From Lepidonotus clava (lineage: Eukaryota; Annelida; Polychaeta; Phyllodocida; Polynoidae), in contig OW387143.1 in NCBI GenBank assembly GCA_936440205.1, forward strand, positions 33,864,949-33,928,948: 64,000 bases of DNA, in the 5' to 3' direction. Positions within the stretch are counted from its first letter, which is position 1; every line of letters starts with the position of its first letter. A program made the position numbers and the translations under genes. The notes beneath the pieces were generated by a model that worked only from the letters and a program-made list of their open reading frames with translations, made no database searches and was not told the origin of the DNA. Shown here piece by piece: positions 1 through 12,599 of the stretch.

Positions 1-330
1 CTGCTAATGGTTTCCTCAGGAAATGGGAGTTTTCCAGCGAATTAGAGTTTTGTGTTATAGACTTAGAGAGATTAGTTCATAATATGCTTAACTAACTGGA
101 TATGTGTCGCTTTAGGAATTACCTTCTTCAGGCAAAACAGATAAGTAGAAATGTGGATGGATCCGATAGTTTTTGCAATAATATCAATTTCTCTGATCTA
201 ACAGATACACATTATATACGCTGAAAAGATCCATTAGGACAATTCTTTTAATAGATACACATTCTAAAAATAGCTCCATCCTGATTGGGAAGGCCCTTAG
301 GCAAATGGGTCATAGAAGGCGGAAACTGGA

Positions 331-400
331 GGGTCAGATTGGGTCATAGTGGGTGGTGCTAGGTGGTGCATAGTGGGTGGTGCACAGTGGGTGGTGGGCG
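331..400. repeat. short degenerate GTGG-rich tandem repeat
   Basis: The phrase CATAGTGGGTGGTGC recurs about four times with small changes. It is a small, imperfect minisatellite with a strong G bias on the + strand. It has no coding meaning. Confidence 0.6.
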
Positions 401-1783
401 GATGTTTTCAGTGGCTGAGTAAGTAGTCCTGTCCCTTAGGTCCCTTTCACTGTCCCCTCTCACCCCTTTGTGAGTCGCCATCCTGCTCCAAAGGTCAATA
501 GAAATCTGAATTCGATCCCCAAGCTCTCCATCCGCAGCCATCTAACAACCTTAAATTAATTAGTTGGGACCTAATTAAAAAAAGTTCACCCGCATTTGTA
601 TTAGCACCAGCTGCATTTGTAATCCCGGGGATTATTAATATGAAGAAGGAGTGAACTGCCACCCAAACTGCCAGGTTTTCCCGTCTAGCCTCAGAAATTA
701 TTGAGTAGTAGAGGCAACACAATGGCTTCTCCCGCGAATAATAAATGAGTCCAGGGGCTGGGCCCCTCTTGGTAACCTTCAACTTCCATTGGCTTCTTTT
801 TAATCACGAGAAATCCTTTGACAAGAATAGGAATTCTTGCATAGGAGGTTGGGAGTTCTTCTGCTAATGGTGTTCAGTGATGGCTCATAACCAGAGACAT
901 TATGAAAATGGTTTACATACAGACTTTTTATTGGAAGTTTTTTCTTCTAACATTTAATGCATCCTCTTCCCAATTATCACGATTGTTGTCAGCATTGAAG
1001 AAAGTAGGTCTGAAGTGCACTTATATGCAGGCGTATTCTATGAACAACAATGTACACTTTTAGTGATGCAATAGACTACAGCGTATCTATTTGTATTCAA
1101 CAAGATGGATTGCCATCCAAGGGGCAGACAAAGATATGACATTGTAACCACCGCCCATATGGAGTGTCTATGTAGGGCCCACTCAGGTTAATGTAACAGT
1201 CATTATTCTGTCTGCCACGCCTTTGATCCGCCGACCAATTGCTGTTTTGGGGTGACCATTATCAGTGAAGTCTGAATGAGGTGGGTCTTTTATTTAGTGA
1301 CAAACTATAATTTTACCCTTCTGTAATCATTGGTAATGTTTCCACTTTCAGTGGCATATTGCAAATTGTGCACCACTGTTGGTTGAGTTATTTACTCTTT
1401 GACCTTACAGAACTATATATTAACTATTCCGTGTATTTACTAATGGTCTCTTGTGAGTTCCAAAATGTGCCTCATAGATATTTCTGAACATGCAACAGTT
1501 TTTTTTTTTAGAAAAAGTTGCAGCTGCTCGGGAATTCCGACTTATTGTCTGAACTTATTATTTTAAGTTTTACCATTGAAATAAATATATATATATATAC
1601 CTCACTTTCCCCTCTCAAATCAAAATGGTAAGACCAGTGGAACTCATTTCCCAATGGTGAAAATCCTGATGAAAACCATCATTCAGACAGAATTGTGCCC
1701 CTCCCCATTGGTTGTCAAATGGTAGGACCTCTGGAAGCAGCCCGCGCCCCATGTGGGATAACGGCTTCTGGACCTTGAGTGCA

Positions 1784-1793
1784 GCGCATGCGC
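1784..1793. promoter_or_regulatory. perfect NRF1-type palindrome GCGCATGCGC
   Basis: GCGCATGCGC is the core of the NRF1/NRF-1-like (erect wing, P3A2) binding site known from animal housekeeping promoters. It lies in a local CpG pocket (about 1740-1850) inside otherwise CpG-poor, AT-rich DNA. No transcription start or donor site was recognised next to it, so promoter activity is only an inference. Confidence 0.35.
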
Positions 1794-2469
1794 AGCTGCC
1801 ATAAACGGTTGATCTTGGTGCCTGTGGGGACACTGTGGCGCCTGAGCCATAGCAGCAACATTTCCCAACCAGACAAATTGAAACTGAAATATTTCAGCCA
1901 GCTCCACTGAGCATCCTGCTTAGATGGATATGGTCCTTGGCATGCAAGGGGTATGAATATGGAAAATAGCTCAGTAAGCCTATTTTCCGTTTGCCTAATT
2001 TGGGGATTTATTTCGCCAGTAGATTTACTGCATTTATAATACCCTACTCATTGCAGCACACTTGTAATGGTGAAAGTCTCGTGATTATTCAGTTAAATGA
2101 CAACATTTACATGATAGGATCTGGAACGTTAGTATGAATAAAGACTATTTCATTCATATTTAATCTCTCATTACTGAAATGTTCTATCCTAATACCGTTA
2201 GATTGCACACTTTTAGTATGATTCAGGTTCAAACTTTATGTTTAATAACAAACTTATTCTGTCTCACCAAATGAATATGCAGTAAGCGTACTACACTTAA
2301 CTCACCCATTCTAATGATAGAATCTGCGCTTGCAATTACAAAATAAATTGAGGAATAAGTTAAATATGACAATAACTCCTATACTTGTCCAGATATGGCA
2401 GTTATACAATATTACATGAGGCAGAATTTATTTCGTTATGCAGGTAAATGTATGGCTTTATTTAATATA

Positions 2470-2600
2470 CCGTTAGGTGAGTCTGTAGGGACCACGTCAG
2501 CCGGTGCTGTAGTCATTATCAGCCCTGATCACCTGCCTCCAGGGCAGGTGCACAGTTAACTACCAATCACCAGGAGGACATGCAGGCATTAACAGCCTGT
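2470..2600. promoter_or_regulatory. paired E-boxes forming a hairpin
   Basis: CACCTG at 2530-2535 and CAGGTG at 2545-2550 face each other in the inverted repeat CACCTGCC-n-GGGCAGGTG. Paired CACCTG boxes are the kind of site bound by ZEB- and Snail-type zinc fingers and by some bHLH proteins. The flanks are more GC-rich than their surroundings. Function is inferred from the motif alone. Confidence 0.3.
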
Positions 2601-3600
2601 AGCTATAGTATGAAATCTTTTTCCTACACTTTGCACCTAAAACGTTTTTTCTCTCTATATTTGGTATCGATCTTATTTAATTCCGTCACATTCCCAATCC
2701 AACAGTATGTACATATTTCAGCCTTTGTTAAAAGTTATGAATTTAGATATATTCGTGTATTAGTTGATGTTTCCTTTTGCTTGAGTTATAGATTTTAAGA
2801 TTAAGGTTTAATTAGTTGAGTGATATGGTTTATTGTAATCCATAAGAGTTTGAGGTTTAAACTCTTCCATTTAGATCATGGCGTTTTCATTGATTTTCAG
2901 TCCCAGTGGAGACAGCACATTGATTACTGGTGTTAAGAATTCTCTCGTGACACTCCGCTCATTTACATATTTAATGTGACAAAATATACAGTTAAGTCCA
3001 ACTATGGTCTACACCTATCTAGGTCAGTGCTTTTAGTATTGACTGCATCAGGCTGTCATGATATTGAACACTGCAGTGAAATACTGGCGCCATGCACAAA
3101 AAAAACCATTATCAGGAAAGTGGGAATCCGAGATGAGGTGGCTGTGAAAAAAGCGGGTTGCAATTGCACAGGGCCCATAAATTATATACCACAGCGCAGC
3201 TGGTGCACGCAGCTACATTATTGTATCAGAAATCATTGGTGGTGTACGGTAAAATGGGGGCCCTGTTTCCTAAAGGCCATCCCATGTAATAAAGGCTTGT
3301 GCTTGAACACCACTTCTCATCGGAGACGCATAATTAGTAACTATAAGATGGGGATTAACATGCCATTTTTGTCCAATAATGTATTCCAAATCCTCAATGA
3401 ATAAGTAACTTTGCGCTACCTTGAAAACAGTAGAAATGTTGAGAATTTCCTACAAACCCTAAGCATGTTTAGAATAATTTGTCTGTCAACCCCTCTGCAG
3501 TCGTTGTGTCCTGTGTAGATTCTATTGGCAGCAATTTTTGGGTGTTTTAGAATGTCACCAAAGGCACCAGACATACTTGAAGCCTTTGATGTCACCTAGT
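2600..3600. other. non-coding stretch with one chance-length open frame
   Basis: AT-rich DNA. The longest open frame in the window (142 codons, + strand, 2976-3404) lies here. Its product has a short hydrophobic run near residue 20 and eleven cysteines, but no recognisable domain. Its length is what chance gives in 64 kb of six-frame sequence. No splice or promoter signal supports it. Confidence 0.5.
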
Positions 3601-3659
3601 AATGATGTGTATGGAGAATGGCCTGCGAGTCCCCTGACGACCGGCACTGCCCTCTATTC

Positions 3660-3820
3660 TTCTCATTGACCTTGGCCCTGGAACATCCTTTTTGTCGCGA
3701 CCTCCGCCGTGACCTTGAACCCAGAACCTTGACCCTTGTCTCTGATTTTGACCCTGGAGGTGACCTTGGGCATGTCGGGTTCATTAGACAGGTCGGCGTC
3801 TCAGGCCAAGGTCACGTGAC
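3660..3820. promoter_or_regulatory. cluster of nuclear-receptor extended half-sites
   Basis: TGACCTTG occurs at 3667-3674, 3710-3717 and 3761-3768, and its reverse CAAGGTCA at 3807-3814. Variant TTGACCC/TTGACCCT half-sites lie near 3729 and 3748. TCAAGGTCA is the monomer site of NR5A (SF-1/FTZ-F1), ERR and ROR-type receptors. Four exact 8-mers in 150 bases is far above chance. The last copy overlaps an E-box (CACGTG, 3812-3817). A diverged tandem repeat could have produced the cluster. Receptor binding is inferred, not shown. Confidence 0.45.
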
Positions 3821-3914
3821 TGCTGGGGATAGCAGCCAGGAGGAGGAGTTTCTGACCACCACTGGAGACAGGCATCTTGTAAGAATAGAGGATAGAATAC
3901 CGATAATCTTGTAA

Positions 3915-4400
3915 GGTCTCTGAATGAAAGTGTTTGGAGTTTTGATGTATTCGGGAAGTATTACGCTTTCATCTAAGATACATTTTCTAATACCGTGTCA
4001 CGAGCAATATCCCATGATTTTGATATAACTTCTTAAGAAATCATACGTTTCAAATAATCTGTTAATATTCATAATTCTATCCCACACATCCCTTTCAGAC
4101 ATCTCCTTTTCGATTTCCGCAGCTTTACCTAATATTGAACATATTAAGGTGATATAAAACAAACAAAAGCAAACCATCCACGTTTGCCTTGAGGCCAAAT
4201 TTGTACAGAGACAATCCGAGTGGACCGGTTTGGCCTCTAGCTGTCTGTGGGTGGTGCGGATGTGTTGAGGGGGCTATGGGTCATTGTCGACGATGAATAA
4301 GGTGTGTTGAGGTACAGAGATGGTCAGGCCAGATAGCAGGCAGCATATTAATCATGACAGGCTGGGGTCAAGTTAGGCGAGCATGGAGCGAGGTGTGGGC
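3915..4400. other. non-coding stretch, nothing recognised
   Basis: AT-rich DNA followed by a GT-rich lead-in to the minisatellite. No exon, RNA gene or transposon signal is visible. Confidence 0.6.
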
Positions 4401-4408
4401 CTCTCCAC

Positions 4409-4640
4409 GTGGGGGCTGGAGGTTCATGGGTGGGGGCTGGGGGTTCAGGGGTGGTGGATGGAGGTTCAGGGGTGGGGGCCGGAGGTTCAGGGGTGGGGGC
4501 TGGAGGTTCAGGGGTGGGGGCTGGAGGTTCAGGGGTAGGGGCTGGAGGTTCAGGGGTGGGGGCTGGAGGTTCAGGGGTGGGGGCTGGAGGTTCAGGGGTG
4601 GGGGCTGGAGGTTCAGGGGTGAGCGCTGGAGGTTCAGGTT
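4409..4640 (+). repeat. 21-bp G-rich minisatellite, about 11 units
   Basis: The unit is roughly GGAGGTTCAGGGGTGGGGGCT and is repeated about 11 times, with most divergence at the two edges. Because 21 is a multiple of three, it creates false open frames on both strands (GGSGVGA-type on +, EPPAPTP-type on -). The runs of four or five G on the + strand make G-quadruplex formation likely. The uniform central units suggest recent unequal exchange or slippage. Confidence 0.95.
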
Positions 4641-4699
4641 CATGAAACTCACAGAGCGCGGACTTCTGCATGATGAGGCGTGCATCCACCTTAAATGAC

Positions 4700-5430
4700 T
4701 AACGACTTGGGAGGTGGACGTGTTTACTTAGCAAGGAAGCCTAGTTAACAGTTAGACCTGCTTAAATCTGGTAAAATTTTTATGGAAATTTTAGAATGAC
4801 AATTTTAGAATGACAATGCAGATTTCTACTTCGCTAAAGGTCTGTTTATGTCATATTTTTGAACCAATATTAAAGACGTTGAGAGTCTAAATAGACAGTG
4901 TACAGCTGTGGTTTGAAATTTATCAACAAGAACTTATTTCAATTACATGTTTTTTACTGACTGATATAACAATTAGATTACCAGCTGTTTTCATACACTA
5001 TTATTACAATTCTACTTGTTGTCGCCCCTACTCTGGGTACATGAGTCATTGCAAGAACAAAAGGTATCAGCAATATATCAAAGAACCGAGGAGCTAATCA
5101 TATAAAAATAGAAAGAGAAGTGTTATGTGGAAGCAGTATCTTGAGCAGGGGGTATCTAACTGACAAGTCCAAAAGTAGACTATCTATGTATCTCTGCTGT
5201 TTTTGTTATGGAGTCCCATCCCATAGAGAACGGGGTCCTGACCTCCTGGACCTCCCTGTATCCGCCTGTGATATATCCACTGTCCGTCCCCTGTCTATAT
5301 ACACACACAGAGTGGTAGACACAATACAGGACACACCGGTCACCAGCCAGACTCAGATGTCATTGGGGCATGATGGGTACCAGCGACCACTATTTACCCA
5401 TGTACCGTGACAACAATGGTCAAACAGAGG
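4700..5430. other. non-coding stretch, nothing recognised
   Basis: An AT-rich first half and a more balanced second half. No splice-flanked open frame or known repeat was seen. Confidence 0.6.
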
Positions 5431-5437
5431 CCGACCA

Positions 5438-5477
5438 CCCCCCCCCCCCCCTCTCACCACCCCCCCCCCCCCCTCCC
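5438..5477. repeat. paired C-runs
   Basis: Two runs of 14 C are separated by CTCTCACCA-like spacer. They are a mononucleotide low-complexity tract, prone to slippage and able to form i-motif (C strand) or G-quadruplex (G strand) structures. Confidence 0.9.
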
Positions 5478-5529
5478 GGTTCTGATGGCACTGACCAGTT
5501 GACAGGGACACGAGTAATGCCTCAGGCGG

Positions 5530-5543
5530 CCACCAGGGGGACA
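5530..5543 (+). promoter_or_regulatory. CTCF-like motif, + orientation
   Basis: CCACCAGGGGGACA matches the animal CTCF core (CCASYAGRKGGCRS) except at the C after the G-run. It is about 60 bp after the paired C-runs. Binding is inferred from the motif. Confidence 0.3.
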
Positions 5544-5599
5544 GGACGTGGAGGAGCATGGGGACTTCCGGTATTCGGTCGTGGACATTTGACATCGAC

Positions 5600-8500
5600 C
5601 TGACAGTTAACGATTCTCTCTTTTTGTATTTAGTCCATTTCCGTGTAAAACATAATTCCTAATAATTATTTCACCCTGAATCAGCCGACGTTGATGAATA
5701 ATTTCAGCACGTTCAAATCAAGTTGGAAAATAGGCCTATTGCTTTGGAGATGATATTCAACCAAATGCATAATATGGACAACATAATCGACTCATTTATA
5801 GCACTCAAATATGGAAAATAAAGGTTACTCTAAATAATTACTCTCCTATTCATAGTCAATAGGCCTATAAGCAATTCCTTCCATCATTGGAACAATTTCC
5901 CTCCACTCTACTTCTTTACGTGAGACAAACACATCTCTCTCTAACGTTCTGATCCATTGCTCTTACGTATATGGCCTGATTGCAGCCCTGGGCGATATAA
6001 CGTTATAATTCCTCCAGCGTCCCATCAGCCACCCCCTCAGCGGCCCTCCAGCGCTTCTCACACCCCCTCTCCAGCCCCACTCCCTCGGCCCGTCCCAGCG
6101 TGTACATTATCATTAATCAAGGCACCTGTGATGTGAGGCTTGTCTTGGGCAGAGCTTTGATAGCCACCAGCCTTCTAGTGTTTGTGGCGTGGGCCTGTAG
6201 CTTCCTACCCCAGATGGAAGGGGGCCGGGGGTACTTGGTCTGATAAAAAGTATCCTTTAGCAGTCCAGCCATTTATAGAAGCTGTCGTCAAGAGGCCTTA
6301 AGATGCAAAGCCATGGGCAACCTTTAACAAAATTATTCAACTGTCCAAACTAGAACATACTCTTTTGGATATCCTACATGCCTCTTAATACATAACATAA
6401 TGATTGGAGGTCGCAATAGATGTGTGTAATCCTTTTATGTAATCCAAATATAACTTTTAAACTACTGCACAGTCAGTAGGCCCTACAATAATTATAATCT
6501 AATAAATTAAAAGTATCTTGGCAAATATTATTAATTGGGATCTTCAAAAAACATAAAATGGTAACACCAAAATAATGCTGTCATTTGCACACCACAGAAT
6601 TGTCTCGGCCTCATATGTTCTCAGACTAAGTACCTCCCCTCTCCAGTCCGCTTCCCCGCTTCCTGCTCCTACTTGCTGGTTGAGTGGGCTGATGTCTGTT
6701 TGGTGTATGATGGATAGTGGCTGGAGGCGACTCCTCCACGCGCTGAGCACCACCTCCTGCAGCCTGATACCTGTCTCTGCCATAATACCCCACAGGAGGA
6801 TCTCAGTGAAGCACAACAAACTCACCAATGTGCTGCCGTCCGCAGAAATACTATATTATAGTATAGACCTACAGAAGCAGAGCTATCTCAGAGATGTGCT
6901 GCTAAGTGCTGGAGTAGCAAGATTTTAGATAACTTGGGCTGCAGTGAGACGTTGTTACCAGTGCTATTGTCATGTGTGTTTCATTTTATTGAGATGTCTT
7001 CCTTATAAATCTTGGTGAATGTATATGGCGTTATACCTAAGTGTGAATTGTCTGAACCTAAATCTATGATTATAATTTGGAATGAAAATATTTCACATGC
7101 TAAGCACATATACCTAAATGACAAAGAAATTGTTCTAAATAGGACCACAAAGTTCCTGGTGAAGATCTTGATCTTAATTAGACTAGCCATATTTCTTTCA
7201 AACTATGATAGTATGTAATTATTTCTTGTAGTTTTTTCTTATTCTCCCGACGTTGCTTTTTTCCACCCTAGCCAAGACCTAATCCTAGCCTAATGTGCCA
7301 CTAATCCTATTCCCCAACGACATGCTACCTAATGTTATTCACAATTCCAATTCCAATTTCCATCATTAAGGGGACACTATGCATAATACCACACACGGAG
7401 CAGCCTACCTCATACCACCTCTCAGCACCCAACACCCCCATACATACATGTACCCTAGCCGCATATTTCACGCAGCATTAAGCCTTGTGCCATGAGGCAG
7501 TCAGTCAGAAGACAGCACACCATCCCCTCCTAGCCCTGGTCTCTGGTCCGACGCCTGGTGACGTGTGCACCACAGTGTGTGACGATAAGTGAAGGCGACA
7601 GGTCCAATCAGATGGGGGGTGTCTGTTCTCGTGTTCTGGTGTGGCTGTTATGGTGCTATTTCTGTAGTCACATCAGCACCTGCAACTGCACCCGTGGCAC
7701 CAGTACATAGCACCATGACCTATTACATAGAATCACCATGCAGAAAACTACATGTGCTTGCTATGATATAATGTTAGTTGTATAATAGTATATGATATGT
7801 TTATTATATATATCACATATGTTCCTTATAGAAATATTTATTTATGTACAGGTTTAGAGTACTTTATATTCTACATGCGGTTGGACACCTAGACTATAAC
7901 AGTTTCAATTATTTTTATATCTGTATTTCTCAGATGCACTTCAAATACATTTTATGTTCTATACATGTAATATAATACTCTTACCATGCAACTCCAACCC
8001 ATGCTACCACACATAATAACACCATACATTTAACCATACCACACAACACCATAAAACACCAAACAATACCTTACCATACCTCACCATACACTACACCACG
8101 ACCCCCATTCCCTCGCACCCATTACCCAAGCCACCCCCCCCCCTTCAGCCCCCCTCTAACAGTGTCAGCGCCTCTCTGATAATACTATTGCATTAGCCAC
8201 AGCGGTCCTACCACATGCTCCGTGAAGGAATCTGCTTCTCCTTCTAAGAAAGTCCCCCCAAATCTCTGATTGGCTTAGTTGGGCCAGGATGGCGTCCTAG
8301 CATGACGCCACTAGGTAACGGGCATAACAGGTATGACTTATAAGCGTCATTAGTGTGAGCTTCTATAGGGAGGGGTAGTATATGAAGGCTAAAAGATGTG
8401 AGAGGTTGCACTTGAAGGAATAGACTGTTAAGGGAAATCGTGTGTCTCTGGTAATGAGATTTGGACCTGCTTCTGGTAGCTGCTTTGTGAGAATAGGGTT

Positions 8501-9220
8501 GCAGTGGAAGGTTGATATTGCATGCATATTGTTGTAGCAATGTTTTTTGTTTTTTTTAATTTTGCTGATATTCACCCTCAAATATGTTATGAATGCAAGT
8601 CTAGGACTATAGACCTCATGCGGGCAGGGTCACGTGACCAGATCTTAAAGATCACCATTGAAAATGTATAACCATGTGGTCAGGAATTTATATCCAAATG
8701 TGAAATATGACTTACATATGTCTGTTGAACAGCATGTGATATAATCAGGAAAATATAACCTATTTGCCTTTAGAATGAAATCAACATTTAATGGGGAAAT
8801 TGATCACCAAATTGATGTCATCTGCACAACGTCTATACTTTTGGCTGGGAGTGTGCTGATAGATGTGTATTCTCGATCCCAGTTGGAATGGCGTTCCAGC
8901 TACATTAAAATCTGATATTTGATGCCCCGGTGGGCTACCTAACAATCTTCACATATACCATATCCATCTATGGTGTAATTATTACATATGTATCGAATAT
9001 CTCCCATCGAGTGGTCCATAACACATATGCAGGTACTTCTTTGAATATTTCATGTAATGCAATTCTGTCCTCCGGGGAAAGGCAATTTACTTTTAATCAA
9101 ATGGAAAATTTGATTTTCTTATGATAAAAGTAAGGCCTAGTGATGTAATTAACTTGGGACCACTGGTTTCACTACCTCATTCCCGACCTGTAACTTTATA
9201 CCGTCGTCAGGGACGTTAAT
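5600..9220. other. long non-coding stretch
   Basis: No exon with convincing borders was found. Two TAGGCCTA palindromes lie at 5731-5738 and 5860-5867. A block at 5990-6200 is C-rich. 7240-7460 is rich in A and C, as is the degenerate repeat at 7980-8105. A C-run of 10 lies at 8134-8143. The rest is plain AT-rich sequence. Confidence 0.55.
7980..8105. repeat. degenerate CCATAC-type A/C-rich repeat
   Basis: The + strand is almost free of G over 120 bases and repeats phrases such as ACCATAC, ACACCATA and ACCACAC. It reads as a decayed simple or minisatellite repeat with strong strand asymmetry. Confidence 0.6.
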
Positions 9221-9250
9221 GACGATAATTTGCATAAATATGCATATTGT
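9221..9250. promoter_or_regulatory. POU octamer followed by ATGCATA
   Basis: ATTTGCAT (9228-9235) is followed four bases later by ATGCATA (9240-9246), with TAAT just upstream. Octamer and ATGCAT half-sites in tandem resemble POU-factor dimer sites. This lies between two copies of CCACTGGTTTCAC, near 9161 and 9364, about 200 bp apart. Function is inferred. Confidence 0.3.
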
Positions 9251-9259
9251 ATCAGACCT

Positions 9260-12200
9260 CTGCATTATATGTCCTTGATGGACCCGCAGTATCTTATTTG
9301 CAAGGGAAACCGGTTTAAACAAGATTATCTGTTGGTGAAACTTCTTTTTATCTCTCATGGTTGCCACTGGTTTCACCTGTGTCCATGTGAATTTATTCAG
9401 TGTAAGTTATAGGTTTACCAACTGCATGAAAAACTTATTTTGTAAGATGAATCTCTGAAATAAATGTCAAAAGAGGGAAAGAAAAGGGCCAGTGATAGAC
9501 TTATGACGCTGATGCACGAATCAGTTCAGCGAGGAAATATATTGGTTACTTTCGGTTAGTTAGAATAAAAAATTGATGGAAAATGGGCAGAACATGTATT
9601 TCATTTCTATTGATCTGATAGAATATATCATGTTATTTGGTCTCATCATGGTGCTGAACTATATGAATCACCCCTCCCTTCACGCAAGATAATCAGTACC
9701 TTCACGCACGGCGAAACAGCAATAGGATATGACATGAAATAGCACGTCCATGCCCGTATTACGTACACAGTGATTGTATGCAACAAGAAATTAGCATGGC
9801 ACACTTACGGCACGTATCTATGTGGTACACGTGCTTTTATCCTGCGACGGCAAAGTGTAATTGACGGCGGCATGCAAGGTCTTTGTCGCTCAAACAATTG
9901 ACACAACCGCGGCCGCGAAAAAAAGGCCTGGGAAAAACACTTGGCAGAGCTGTGTGGGATGTACTAGGCACGTTTAGGTACTTAGTGGGTGTACCTCTCT
10001 GTATGTTTGACATGTGTACAGCATGTTCTATGTATAACACTGGGCATGTCGTTTATTGTTTCTACAAAAGGACAAGTGCCGCTGGGCTTCTTATTAAGAG
10101 GTTTATGTACATGACATTTGAAGTTTTTGTTTGTGTATATATAATATAATTATTGTATAAACAACTGACTCATGTATTTAGTGATCTATGGCCTTTGTGA
10201 TCTCTTTTAAGACTTGTATATAAGCAGCTGAGAGAATGAATGTATGAGGTATTAAAGAGGTAGCCATTAACAGATTAAGCAAGTGTCGTAAGGAAATGTT
10301 GATAGATACAGTGAGATAGAATGTTAGTATTCTAGGAAAGAAAACCACAAACAAACAAAAAAACTTCTCGAATAAAGTCTATAGGTTCACTGTGCGTCAT
10401 TGGAACAAATATATAAAACTGTGAAGGAAAATCCAGTAGCTTGCCGACAAAGTTGCAAATCTGGGTACGGCAATTCGTGCATTTCCCTCGCTGTATTGCA
10501 ACGTCACACAAAGAACTGAAAATACAATGCACAAAAATCATTCAGGCAGGCGGAATGGGGAAACAATAGAAACGGACACATTTCAAAAAGGTGGCATTCA
10601 ATCGGACGGACATGCGGAGCGTCAACAGTAACAAAAGAAACATAATCCCCACTCCCCATTGCCGATCCCTTGGCGCTTCACTCCCCGTCCCAGGGCTAGC
10701 TCTTCCCATGCATTAACTGATCTGATCCCTGTGTGAAGGCACCTACTGAGGGGTGCCCCGCCCTGCTACCGTTAAGCCTGTACTGCACTTGCCGATTCTG
10801 ACAACCGCCAATTTATTGATTTATGACTCTTCCCTAAAAATTACTATTGTTATAGCAAAAGATCATGAATGTAACATTACATATCATTTGAAGTATGATT
10901 AAAAATCCTGTCTTATGATATAAAACACGTACTTTTCCTATTGCTATTCGAACCTACGATTTTGGAAATCGGGAGTAAAATCGGCTAGTGGAATACAACC
11001 CTTTGCCTGGCGTATCGGGACGGGCGCCTCCTCTGTCAAGGGGTTTGTGACAGTCGTTGACAGCTGGACATGACAGCTGAGGTGACGGCGGCCGTCGGCT
11101 CACGTAACGTCGGCCCGTGCCTTTTGTTGGCACACTCGGATCGTCCCCTCCCTCCGCCCACAGCTAGCCCCCCCCCCACGCGCGCCAAAAGCATCATACC
11201 TTCCTCCCTCCTATCTCCCATTTCTGCCACTTGCGACCGTCGTCTAACTCTCATGGATGTTGCATAATGCCTCTAAAATCGCCTGATGTATACATAGTAC
11301 CTGGGACCAACATCGCAAGCCAAATAGAAATTCGTAGGATAATTACTTATTTTGCTAACTAACTTGGTCGTTTGGCTAACCTGATCAATGAATGACTAAA
11401 TCCTGATAATCACAACTATACATTCTCTGCCCTTGCCCTAACTCGTATGTTCATATCCTACTCTAATCCAAGTGAGCAATTCTGAAACCAACCACTCTTT
11501 CAATACTTCAATGTAAACGCTCTTGCTCACACGGACACAAGCTCCCACTTCTCTTATGTAAAATTCCAGCGCCAAAGTAGGGCGCCTCAAATATCAACAT
11601 AAGCCCCATCCGCCTTTTGTTAAATCTCTGTTTCCGTCCCTGTCTTTCTATGTGGAATACATACAGTTGCTCTTCTCATCTCTGCATTCCTTGCACCTAT
11701 GCCCCATTTCCATATCCCTCTACCCCCCTTTCCCCCACTCCCACCCCTCCGCCACCCCTACCAGCTGTGCGGTAATCGTCGCCCATCCCTCCAGGCGCGG
11801 GGCGGGGACCTGACATTGTTTGTGACATGGTGGGGGGTAGTTACAGGTCAGGGTGGTTGTCAGGGTCAGCTGGCTCCAGGAGTCGGGTAGGGGTGGATTA
11901 GAGGGCACAGGAGACCCCCAGGGACTAGGCCAACCTGTTCTCTTAAGCCAGGGTTAAGCTGCCTGCTGCTCCTATGTTGGCCTGAATAAATGTAAACATT
12001 TTTATGTAGTTCATAATCCACTGATGAGCGAAAGTTAAGGGGATTGGCATTATAGTGTTGTGTTAGGTCTGCATGGTGCCTTGTTGCACGAAGGGTTTTT
12101 ATTGGCCTTTTCAGTTCGCTGCAATATTATGGGTCGTAAGAGTGCAGACGCGATATACCTTCGTTTTACAGGTACATGCAGGCACAATGATAACTAACAG

Positions 12201-12590
12201 TATGTATTCTATTAACGAAAAGGGTACTTTATGTGCCTTAATAAAATAACTGTTTTGCCATAATTTACAAGCTTTGAATTAGCATAGAAAGTGTTTTGTC
12301 ATATATTGATTTAAGAATCTTACATATGCTATTGTTTAGTCTATTTGCGTTTTCCAAGTCATCTTGGTCTACTTGATTGGATGATGGGGATCCTAAAGAG
12401 TGTGGTGGCATACCATTCAAGGATCCTGTCCTCTAATCTTTGTGTTCCCCGATACACATTAACTGCCTCCCAAAACGAACACCACCACCACAACCACAAA
12501 TGATCAATAATCTATGAAAGCCCAGATAATCGCTGTCGGATTCATAGAAATGTGTGCAAAAGTGAAAAATTAGAAACAAAAATTAATGAT
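9260..12590. other. long non-coding stretch
   Basis: No exon was recognised. A TATATAAG box followed by CAGCTG lies near 10213, without further promoter support. 11030-11190 is CpG-richer (GACGGCGGCCGTCGG and similar) but has no start or donor signal. 11700-11910 is alternately C-rich and G-rich. The remainder is AT-rich and featureless. Confidence 0.5.
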
Positions 12591-12599
12591 GAAAAAATG

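Larger units (their letters stand above)
1..2460. other. non-coding stretch, no gene seen
   Basis: AT-rich DNA with no convincing exon or long open frame. It contains the short GTGG-rich repeat at 331-400, a short TA run at about 1581-1599 and one CpG pocket around 1740-1850 that holds an NRF1-type palindrome. Nothing else recognisable was found on either strand. Confidence 0.6.

Noticed and set aside
2441-2482. CAG/GTAAAT (2443/2444) and TAG/GTGAGT (2476/2477) juxtapositions
   Set aside because: Poor pyrimidine tracts, and in the first case a weak donor. They are not distinguishable from chance.
2976-3404. 142-codon open frame with a short hydrophobic run and eleven cysteines
   Set aside because: Its length is within chance for the window, with no domain, promoter or splice support. 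It may be worth one translated search.
4348-4698. Open frames with GGSGVGA or EPPAPTP repeats on both strands
   Set aside because: They are by-products of a 21-bp minisatellite whose unit is divisible by three.
10936-11000. TTCGAACC-type word resembling a minus-strand tRNA T-arm
   Set aside because: No T-stem pairing and no cloverleaf could be built around it.
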